Shown piece after piece: positions 16,078 to 21,591 of a stretch of DNA of 21,591 nt. Under the pieces are notes generated by a model, which was given only the letters and a program-made list of their open reading frames with translations, ran no database searches and had not been told where the DNA came from. The position numbers and the translations under genes are program-made. This stretch comes from Pseudomonadota bacterium (GTDB lineage: Bacteria > Pseudomonadota > Gammaproteobacteria > Acidithiobacillales > Acidithiobacillaceae): the NCBI GenBank assembly GCA_021840785.1, contig JAKBXD010000010.1:1-21591 (forward strand). The letters run 5' to 3'. Position 1 is the stretch's first letter, and every line of letters begins with the position of its first letter.

Positions 16078-17163
16078 AATGCCATGCTTGACCAGAAGGT
16101 GATCAGCCCCACTTGGGGGGTTCGTGTGCGGTGGTATCAGGTATTTGGCCAAGTCTGGCCACAACTTCACGAGCCGGTCTGTAATAAACTGCTCTTGCGA
16201 TGCGGAGAACTCCACAAACTTTTGAGCGGTCAGCGACAAAAATCTGCCGCGAGGATAGACCAGATACCATTTTCGCAGAATAGGAAAATCTTCCACTTCA
16301 AGGATTTCTATAGGTCCTTTGGTTCCCTCCAACGCAAGAGAATGAATGGAAAGGATGGATATCCCCAAACCACTGGCCACTGCATGTTTAATCGCTTCGT
16401 TGCTACTCAGCTCCATGGCTACATTGGGTTTTAGGCCTTTTTCAGCAAAAAGGCGCAAGTAAGCGTGGCGAGTCCCGGAACCAGGCTCCCGAATGAGAAA
16501 AGGAGTTTCCGCGACAGCATGAAGTGGCACGGGCTTTTCCGCCATCGTAAGGGGGTGGCCACGGGGTGCCATGACCGTGAGTGGATTCCACGCAAAGGGA
16601 ATGGCCTCCACATCCACTTCACCCGTAGGCACTTGGCCCATGACGTAGAGATCATCTTCAGTATTCTTGATGCGTTGGATGATCTCATCTCGATTGCTGA
16701 CCTTCATACTGAACTCAATGCCTGGAAACTTTTCCCCAAAGGCGGCGAGCAACTCTGGGGCAATATATTTGGCCGTAGTGACAACGCCTAGCCGCAGCTT
16801 ACCCCGTCGGATTCCTTTTCGATCTGCGATCTGTGTTTCAAGATTCTCAAAAGTGCGGAATAAGTCACGACAAGCAGCATAAAGATCCTGCCCACCATCA
16901 GTTGGCCGAATCTCTTTCCCGATCTGTTCAAATAATGGAAGGCCTACAGCCTCTACCAATTTCTTCATTTGGAGAGAAATAGTGGGTTGAGCCAGAAATA
17001 GTTCATCTGCAGCTTTGGTGAAACTTTTATGACGACTAACTGCCATAAATATCTGCAATTGTCGAAAAGTAACATGGTGTAAGAGCGAATGAAGTGATCT
17101 TGGTAGACCTTCTCGAGATTGACTGTTCTGCATAATAGGGATCGGTGCTCCGTTGTGAGCCAT
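16063..17163 (-). CDS. LysR-family regulator, CbbR type
   Basis: This 366-residue transcription regulator has an N-terminal winged HTH (about 31-95: TFRQLQIFMAVSRHKSFTKA, then AQPTISLQMKKLVEAVGLPL and FEQIGKEI). A periplasmic-binding-like effector domain follows (about 120-330: KLRLGVVTTAKYIAPELLA, REPGSGTRHA, SSNEAIKHAVASGLGISIL). The HTH and FEQIGK resemble CbbR, which controls Calvin-cycle and CO2-fixation genes and senses metabolites such as RuBP or NADPH. It lies directly upstream of dabB in the same direction, so it may be cotranscribed with dabBA and control CO2 uptake. The ATG at 17163 gives about 30 residues before the HTH, longer than usual, and GGAG lies about 11 nt upstream; a later start at 17133 is possible. 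Confidence 0.9.
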   Translation of the reverse strand: MAHNGAPIPIMQNSQSREGLPRSLHSLLHHVTFRQLQIFMAVSRHKSFTKAADELFLAQPTISLQMKKLVEAVGLPLFEQIGKEIRPTDGGQDLYAACRDLFRTFENLETQIADRKGIRRGKLRLGVVTTAKYIAPELLAAFGEKFPGIEFSMKVSNRDEIIQRIKNTEDDLYVMGQVPTGEVDVEAIPFAWNPLTVMAPRGHPLTMAEKPVPLHAVAETPFLIREPGSGTRHAYLRLFAEKGLKPNVAMELSSNEAIKHAVASGLGISILSIHSLALEGTKGPIEILEVEDFPILRKWYLVYPRGRFLSLTAQKFVEFSASQEQFITDRLVKLWPDLAKYLIPPHTNPPSGADHLLVKHGIYNNK

Positions 17164-17321
17164 AGCAGGTATGGCTCCAGCGTATCAGACAGCTGGCTTC
17201 TGTGGAATATCCATATGCGAATGCGAATGACCGATTTCAGCCTGACCCGGCCAGTTTGGATGAAACCCTATTGCTTGTTAACATTTGCGGTCTGCCCAAT
17301 GCCCACACCTGCAAGCTCTGG

Positions 17322-17702
17322 TTAAACTTTAATGATTGTGTCGCTGTAAAGTGCCACCAGCGGGTCGTGGGTCATTAACCGCATCGGTTCCGCGAGCGCT
17401 TGTGCCACAAGAATGCGGTCAAACGGGTCTTGATGGTGCGCGGGCAACTCTTCCACGGCAACCGCGTGCTCTGCCTCGATAGGAAGAAACCGATAACCCG
17501 ACTCCTGAAAATAGCGCACAGCGTCTTGGCTTGATACGGGCATATCGCCTCGCCCCAATGCATGCTTGATCGCAATTTCCCAGACGTTCGCCGCGCTGAC
17601 CCAAACGGTCGTTCTGGGCGACTGAATCATGTCACGCGCCTTCTGCGGCAAATTCGGACTGTCCGTGATGGCCCACAGGGCAACTTGCGTATCCAGCAGC
17701 AA
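17322..17702 (-). CDS. PIN-domain toxin of the VapC type
   Basis: This 126-residue PIN-domain RNase is the toxin of a type II toxin-antitoxin pair; family members cleave tRNA, rRNA or mRNA. The four acidic residues that hold metal are present: D4 (LLDTQVALW), E42 (ANVWEIAIK), D95 (DPFDRILVAQA) and D113 (THDPLV). The frame starts at a TTG (17702), two bases after the antitoxin stop, so it is translationally coupled; the preceding codons CTG AAC would give the common MNLLLDT start. Length is normal and no defect is seen. It lies 158 bp upstream of the LysR gene on the same strand. Confidence 0.9.
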   Translation of the reverse strand: MLLDTQVALWAITDSPNLPQKARDMIQSPRTTVWVSAANVWEIAIKHALGRGDMPVSSQDAVRYFQESGYRFLPIEAEHAVAVEELPAHHQDPFDRILVAQALAEPMRLMTHDPLVALYSDTIIKV

Positions 17703-17704
17703 GT

Positions 17705-17953
17705 TCAGGACTGCACCTCGCCCATGAATAAGCGCGCCACGGCATCGTTATGCGCATCGATATTGTCGGGCACAACGAACCGGCCTTTCGCCACACCAAT
17801 CCGCTTTCCAGACAGGACCGTATCTATCGGCACCAACTTGGCGGCGGGACGGCCATTCCTGGCGATCACGATCTCGCGCTCCTGTCCTTGCTCGATGGCT
17901 TCCACCAGGCGGGACAGAGAGGACTTGGCTTGTAACATATTGACAGACTGCAT
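17705..17953 (-). CDS. Antitoxin of the Phd/YefM type
   Basis: This small protein (82 residues from the ATG at 17953) should bind and neutralise the PIN toxin and repress its own operon. The N-terminal Phd/YefM DNA-binding fold is seen in MQSVNMLQAKSSLSRLVEAI and EIVIARNGRPAAKLVPI; the C-terminal tail (NIDAHNDAVARLFMGE) is the likely toxin-binding part. The chosen ATG gives the family N-terminus and has GGAG about 12 nt upstream; an ATG six codons earlier (17971) has no Shine-Dalgarno. The stop lies two bases before the toxin start. Confidence 0.9.
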   Translation of the reverse strand: MQSVNMLQAKSSLSRLVEAIEQGQEREIVIARNGRPAAKLVPIDTVLSGKRIGVAKGRFVVPDNIDAHNDAVARLFMGEVQS

Positions 17954-18007
17954 CGTAATCGCATTCTCCATAAAGAGAAGTCAGTCTAGTCTGGCTAATT
18001 ACAATGG

Positions 18008-18370
18008 TCAAGACCGTGATTGTGCTGTCCGCCACGTCAAACGCTGTCCAGGAACCACCCCGTGACGCGCAACACCGCCTGCCGCCACCTCCAGCGTCGT
18101 GCGAGCACCCCGGCAGGATTTCATGCGCCATGCGCTGACCTCTGGGTGACAAGCCAATATCCTCAGATCGGCATCCAGGAAAATGACATCGATGGGGAAA
18201 CGCATGCCCACGGTGTGTACACTCCCGCAGGCAGTCAGCAACAACCCCTGCTGATCAGAGAGCCCGGCCTTGCCCAGCAAGCCCTGCAAACGGTCGAGAA
18301 AACTGCCCGCCATCTGCACCTCAGACCAAAGCACCTGATCACCCCGACAAACTACGCCTTGTTGTGTCAA
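18008..18370 (-). CDS. DUF192 family protein
   Basis: This 120-residue protein belongs to the DUF192 family, small beta-rich proteins of unknown role. The core motif SVHTVGMRFPIDVIFLDADL (about 50-69) and a preceding FLDRLQGLLGKAGL are clear. Family members are often exported, but I see no signal peptide here. The TTG start (18370) overlaps the tadC stop (TTTTGA), so translation is probably coupled. Many Tad loci carry a DUF192 gene near the tad genes, which supports a link with the secretion system. An internal start such as the GTG near SEVQMAG is possible but would cut into the conserved part. Confidence 0.85.
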   Translation of the reverse strand: MTQQGVVCRGDQVLWSEVQMAGSFLDRLQGLLGKAGLSDQQGLLLTACGSVHTVGMRFPIDVIFLDADLRILACHPEVSAWRMKSCRGARTTLEVAAGGVARHGVVPGQRLTWRTAQSRS

Positions 18371-19248
18371 AAGCCGCCTTCCTGAAGAAACTTCATGTAG
18401 ATGACAAAAGCCAGCATCAAAAAAGTAATGGGGAAAATGAAGACGACCAGTGGGGCCAGTAACTTGACTGGTGCCTCCAGCGCCAGCTTTTCGGCGCGCA
18501 GGAAACGCTCCTCACGTCGCTGTTCCGCTTGCGCCCGCAATACCGGCCCCAGATCACCACCCCGCTCTTCCGATTGAATCAGGGCGCTGACCAGGCTCCG
18601 CACTTCCGGCAATGGAACCCGCTCCCCAAAGCGTCGAAAAATATCCATCTTCGACGTCCCCGCGCGCAAATCGCGGATCATAATGCCAAACTCATTGCGC
18701 AGCGGTCCCAGCGGCCCCTTATCCACCGCCACCTGCAAGGCGCTGGTCAAATTGAGGCCACCCTCAATCATCAGGGTGATAAAGTCGAGATAAACGGGTA
18801 ACTCCTTGAGAATCAGCCGTCCCCGCCGCTTCGCCCGCTCAACAAGCCAAAGATCGGGATAAAAACCACCCACCAGCGTGGCCAGCAAGCTCAGCCAGAG
18901 ATTAAAAAGCCCAAATGCCGCATAGAATAAAAAGGCAAAAATCAGCGGGACCAGCATGCTGATTACCTTGAGCGCTACAAACTCTCTAGCACTGAGCAAA
19001 TAATTCATACCGGCTCTTTGTAATCGATGGTGGACACGCAGTAAAAGGCGGTCTGGAATGAAGATAATCAACGTGGAACGGATGAACTGCACCAAGGGCC
19101 AGAACGGGCGCAACCCTTTGGGCAATGGATCCATATAATCCCGCGGTGATGGCTCCATCTGCCGCGCCAGCACACCCAATCCATAGACAAAAAGTCCAGT
19201 GGAGACCCCGATGACAAGCGCTATTAATGCCCACCATAACGCGCTCAT
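18367..19248 (-). CDS. tadC: TadC-like inner-membrane protein of the Flp/Tad pilus system (T2SSF domain)
   Basis: This 293-residue polytopic membrane protein has a type II secretion F (T2SSF) domain. In Tad systems TadB and TadC form the inner-membrane platform driven by the TadA ATPase to assemble Flp pili. A hydrophobic N-terminus (about 4-28), two central segments (about 90-135), a cytoplasmic F domain (about 150-260, with LPVYLDFITLMIEGGLNLTS and RSLVSALIQSEERGGDLGP) and a C-terminal anchor (about 263-290) are visible. The start overlaps the tadB stop by 4 nt (ATGA). Order and size match tadB-tadC; the second gene is called tadC by position. Confidence 0.9.
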   Translation of the reverse strand: MSALWWALIALVIGVSTGLFVYGLGVLARQMEPSPRDYMDPLPKGLRPFWPLVQFIRSTLIIFIPDRLLLRVHHRLQRAGMNYLLSAREFVALKVISMLVPLIFAFLFYAAFGLFNLWLSLLATLVGGFYPDLWLVERAKRRGRLILKELPVYLDFITLMIEGGLNLTSALQVAVDKGPLGPLRNEFGIMIRDLRAGTSKMDIFRRFGERVPLPEVRSLVSALIQSEERGGDLGPVLRAQAEQRREERFLRAEKLALEAPVKLLAPLVVFIFPITFLMLAFVIYMKFLQEGGF

Positions 19249-20096
19249 ACTTCAATGCTCACGATTTTACGGATCCAGAGATAGCCGAGCACTTCAAACA
19301 AAATGGCCATAGCCAGCACCGCCCAGCCGCGCGTCGTATTAAATAGCGCCCCCATAGCCTGTGGCTCAATCTGTAAGAGTGCAAAGATGATCAACGCTGG
19401 CAGAACCGTCATCACCATACCCTGAAGTCGACCCTGTGAGGTCAGCGCTTTGATCTTCTGCTCCATCATCAGTCGCTTGCGGATGGTGTCCCCCAATCGC
19501 GCCACCGTGTCGGCGAGATTACCTCCCACCTCCCGGCTAATACGCAAAGCGGAAGACACCAGTTGCACATCCTGCGACGGCACCCGTTGCGCCAGATGGT
19601 CTATGGCGTCCTCGAAGGCGACCCCCAGACGTTGCTCCCGCACGATCAGCGCCAACTCCTGGCTGATGGGTGGACTCAGATCGCGGGAGAGCCCTTCCAT
19701 GGCTTGCTGCAAATTGGCGCCGCCGCGCAAGCCGCTGGCCAGCATCAGGAGGGCATCCGGCAGTTGTGCATGCAGACGATCCAGACGCCGCTTCTGCAAC
19801 CAGCGCAGCACAAAACGGGGCAACAAAGCGATGACAATGGCCGTCGCAACGGCCAATACTGGCAAGTCCAGCAGCAGCCAGACCATAAGTGGCAAAACCA
19901 GCACCGCCGCCACGTTCAGTTTCCACAACAGATCAGAGTCCGCGAAGATGAACAACTCCGACAACCTGACCTGTCCGTCGCGGGCGAAGGTTGTCCGCCC
20001 CGTCACCAAAGCCTGCCGGGTTGCCAGCAGGGCCACAAAAGTAAGCCCGACCACTGCAGCGAATACCAGAATACCGAGTACATTATGGCTTATCAT
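19245..20096 (-). CDS. tadB: TadB-like inner-membrane protein of the Flp/Tad pilus system (T2SSF domain)
   Basis: This 283-residue membrane protein is the other half of the inner-membrane platform. Segments: an N-terminal helix (about 6-26), two helices (about 60-100), the cytoplasmic T2SSF domain (about 105-225: LPDALLMLASGLRGGANLQQ, LALIVREQRLGVAFEDAI, VSSALRISREVGGNLADTV), then two C-terminal helices (about 230-280). The ATG at 20096 has GGGGGAG just upstream with short spacing. In standard Tad loci tadA lies immediately upstream. Here upstream is a 339-bp noncoding region and a divergent gene, so the ATPase must be elsewhere or missing. Confidence 0.9.
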   Translation of the reverse strand: MISHNVLGILVFAAVVGLTFVALLATRQALVTGRTTFARDGQVRLSELFIFADSDLLWKLNVAAVLVLPLMVWLLLDLPVLAVATAIVIALLPRFVLRWLQKRRLDRLHAQLPDALLMLASGLRGGANLQQAMEGLSRDLSPPISQELALIVREQRLGVAFEDAIDHLAQRVPSQDVQLVSSALRISREVGGNLADTVARLGDTIRKRLMMEQKIKALTSQGRLQGMVMTVLPALIIFALLQIEPQAMGALFNTTRGWAVLAMAILFEVLGYLWIRKIVSIEV

Positions 20097-20435
20097 CCGC
20101 TCCCCCCACCCATTTTTCTGGGCTGATTATCGATTCATAGAGAAATCGTACTAACACCCTGCATCTTACGTTAGACTCTGCACATTAACTCTGGGAATAA
20201 CGTGTTCATAACATTAAAACATAATCCACGAATCAGAAAAAGGCATTCAATAATCACACACAATAAACAATAATATATTGTATTTATTAATTATTTTCAC
20301 TAAAAAATCGGCATGATGACTTCAACACGAGCAATTATAGTGAACAGCATCGCTACATATTGACATCAGCACGGAGCGCGGTAACATCGTGCCATAGCAT
20401 AGATTATATAATTCTCCATATTGGAGGGAGCGAAT
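20097..20435. promoter_or_regulatory. AT-rich divergent intergenic region, tadB / luxR-like gene
   Basis: This is 339 bp of strongly AT-rich DNA between divergent genes, with no credible ORF. It contains an operator-like dyad ACAATA-ATA-TATTGT (20267-20281), flanked by AATAA and TTATT with a 2-base offset. Candidate + strand promoter: TTGACA (20360-20365), 16 nt, TAACAT (20382-20387); a perfect TATAAT (20407-20412) lies further right without a good -35. No clear tadB promoter stands out on the - strand. Right before the + strand gene, CTCCA (20414-20418) and TGGAG (20422-20426) can pair and cover the ribosome-binding site. Confidence 0.5.
20360..20387 (+). promoter_or_regulatory. Candidate sigma-70 promoter for the luxR-like operon
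   Basis: A perfect TTGACA (20360-20365) is followed after 16 nt by TAACAT (20382-20387, four of six matches). This would start transcription near 20394, leaving a leader of about 42 nt before the ATG at 20436. An alternative is TATAAT at 20407-20412. Motif evidence only. Confidence 0.35.
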
Positions 20436-21125
20436 ATGTGGCTGAACCTACTAGCCCAGCCCGCGGCGTGCGGTGCGGGCCAGGCACTAAAGTGCTACGC
20501 GTTGGGAAGATCACCTTCTGATATCTCCAGAGGATGGCGGGAACAAGGCTGGTTCCGACAAATCAAGGTCTATCGCCTGCACCGCCACTGCAAAGGCTGG
20601 CGGACCACGTCCTGGTGGCGCTACCCTACGGGACGCTGGCCTGCCCCGCCCAGAGAATTGATCGTCCGGGCGCAGCGCGAGGCAACATCCGGGAATCCAC
20701 ACCCCTACTGCATCACGACGTCCTCGCAACTCGCGATGAGCCTCCTCTGCAACCCCACTCCTACCCAGATCGCGTTATTCCACCTGGAAATCACCAGGGA
20801 GCTGAGCAATACGGAACTCAAGAATATTCAGGCAGAGTTGCTTATTCTCTACACAGCTCTCGAAACCGAAGAACCTTTTCATCCAGAGCTCACCCCAACT
20901 GACTTGCGTATTGCACAAATGCTCGTGGAGGGTATCGGTCAAAACGAGATTGCGACCCAGATTGGCCAAAGTGAAAGTACTATCCGCTCCCGGATCGCCG
21001 TCATGTGTAGACGGCATGGAGTACCCAACCGGCGGATGCTCCTGGCACGCCTGCTCAAAACCATCCAAAACAAAAGACCCGGCAGCAAGCGATCCTTCCC
21101 TCACCAATCATCACGATCGGAGTGA
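20436..21125 (+). CDS. LuxR-type HTH regulator with an atypical N-terminal half
   Basis: This 229-residue protein ends in a LuxR/FixJ-type HTH (about 152-207: LTPTDLRIAQMLVEG, then EIATQIGQSESTIRSRIAVM and RRHGVPNRRMLLARLL), preceded by a short helical linker. This form follows PAS or sensor modules in many regulators. The N-terminal 100 residues match no receiver, PAS or autoinducer domain I know; they are rich in Trp, Arg and Cys (WREQGWFRQIKVYRLHRHC, SWWRYPTGRW), so a nucleic-acid or metal/redox-sensing role is possible but unproven. The ATG at 20436 is supported by GGAGGGAG, 5 nt spacing. The next gene starts 5 nt after the stop, so the two form an operon divergent from tadBC and could regulate it. 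Confidence 0.75.
   Translation: MWLNLLAQPAACGAGQALKCYALGRSPSDISRGWREQGWFRQIKVYRLHRHCKGWRTTSWWRYPTGRWPAPPRELIVRAQREATSGNPHPYCITTSSQLAMSLLCNPTPTQIALFHLEITRELSNTELKNIQAELLILYTALETEEPFHPELTPTDLRIAQMLVEGIGQNEIATQIGQSESTIRSRIAVMCRRHGVPNRRMLLARLLKTIQNKRPGSKRSFPHQSSRSE
20459..20495 (+). other. Two consecutive hairpins in the first codons of the luxR-like gene
   Basis: GCCCGC (20459-20464) and GCGGGC (20475-20480) form a 6-bp GC stem around a 10-nt loop. GCACT (20484-20488), AA, and AGTGC (20491-20495) form a tight second stem. They lie 23-60 nt after the ATG, at the point where composition changes from AT-rich to GC-rich. They might act as an early attenuator or mRNA structure, but no T-run follows. 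Confidence 0.4.
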
Positions 21126-21130
21126 AGAAC

Positions 21131-21591
21131 ATGCGCACTTTTACTCTGCGAATCAGCTTACTGTTGCTTCTGACCACTGGCCCCGCCTTTGCACTGGACG
21201 AACCCGGACAGGATTTACCCTTTCTGGGGCGCTACCCTGGCAGCGTCATTGACAGTTATAAAACCGCTCATTACGACGAGGCCACCATTCCCCTCGGGAT
21301 TTTAGGCAAAAGGGGGTTCACCAAATCGGAGACCGTAGAGGGTCAGGTGACGTACATTCGTTACAAAGTACCTGAAGATCGCTCGCCGCTGGAGTTCATC
21401 CGCAACTACCAACAGGCATTACAGCGCGCGGGGTTCCACGTCTTGTGGCAATGTGCCGATCATGGCTGCAGAACCCCGGACGCAGATGTGGCAGCAACAC
21501 TTTGGCGGGGCGCTCCAACCCGCTACACCGGCGGCGCGGAAATTTTCAACTTTGAGAATGGCCGCATGCTCAGTGCCGAACATCGCGCCAC
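21131..21591 (+). CDS. Secreted DUF4892-type protein, 5' part (runs off the right edge)
   Basis: The frame is open from the ATG at 21131 to the window end (153 codons). The N-terminus MRTFTLRISLLLLLTTGPAF is a clear Sec signal peptide, cleaved probably after AFA (about residue 21). The mature part begins LDEPGQDLPFLGRYPGSVID and continues with EGQVTYIRYKVPEDRSPLEF, IRNYQQALQRAGFHVLWQC and CRTPD. This resembles the DUF4892 domain, which in gammaproteobacteria is often followed by an OmpA-like peptidoglycan-binding domain. That C-terminal part would lie outside the window, so the OmpA link is an expectation only. The start is 5 nt after the luxR-like stop with GGAG 8 nt upstream, so the genes are cotranscribed. 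Confidence 0.8.
   Translation, partial: MRTFTLRISLLLLLTTGPAFALDEPGQDLPFLGRYPGSVIDSYKTAHYDEATIPLGILGKRGFTKSETVEGQVTYIRYKVPEDRSPLEFIRNYQQALQRAGFHVLWQCADHGCRTPDADVAATLWRGAPTRYTGGAEIFNFENGRMLSAEHRA

Noticed and set aside
1..21591. CRISPR array, tRNA, rRNA or intact insertion sequence
   Set aside because: No regularly spaced repeats, cloverleaf-like stretch in the gaps, rRNA-like sequence or transposase was seen by eye in the window.

Overview
The window is about 21.6 kb of a GC-rich bacterial chromosome. Gene content and layout suggest a chemolithoautotrophic proteobacterium, most likely Acidithiobacillus or a close relative. That is my inference from the DabA/DabB inorganic-carbon accumulator with its CbbR-type LysR regulator, the gamma/beta-type ffh-rpsP-rimM-trmD-rplS order, and the overall protein character; it is not a database result. 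Most of the window is dense, ordinary chromosome. Two stretches, about 11.0-11.85 kb and 17.2-21.6 kb, are accessory in character.

Left part (1-5.4 kb, + strand): the 3' three quarters of uvrA (nucleotide excision repair), an unrecognised 184-residue protein, a thioredoxin-TPR fusion of the CnoX/YbbN type, and a periplasmic HtrA/DegP-like protease with two PDZ domains. The last two suggest a small envelope and protein quality-control neighbourhood. The htrA leader carries a perfect tandem 10-bp repeat. Convergent to htrA, behind a perfect 22-bp palindrome, is xerD (- strand).

Middle part (5.4-11.0 kb, - strand, read right to left): ffh, then rpsP-rimM-trmD-rplS, an unrecognised 410-residue protein, and xerD. 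The genes are closely spaced or overlapping. Signal recognition particle, ribosome assembly, tRNA m1G37 methylation and chromosome dimer resolution are therefore co-oriented.

Carbon-uptake part (11.2-17.2 kb, - strand): a CbbR-like LysR regulator, then dabB (NuoL/MrpA-like membrane subunit) and dabA (zinc beta-carbonic-anhydrase-like subunit) joined by an ATGA overlap. dabA is followed by a small gene that looks split by a frameshift, then by an AT-rich stretch with one doubtful ORF. An AT-rich dyad lies between the regulator and dabB.

Right part (17.3-21.6 kb): a Phd/VapC-type toxin-antitoxin pair (-), then tadB-tadC-DUF192 (-), three genes overlapping or coupled, with no tadA ATPase beside them. 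A 339-bp AT-rich divergent intergenic region with operator-like dyads follows. Reading rightward from it are a LuxR-type regulator with an unusual Trp/Arg/Cys-rich N-terminal half and, 5 nt later, the start of a secreted DUF4892-type protein that runs off the window.

No rRNA, tRNA, CRISPR array or intact transposon was seen.
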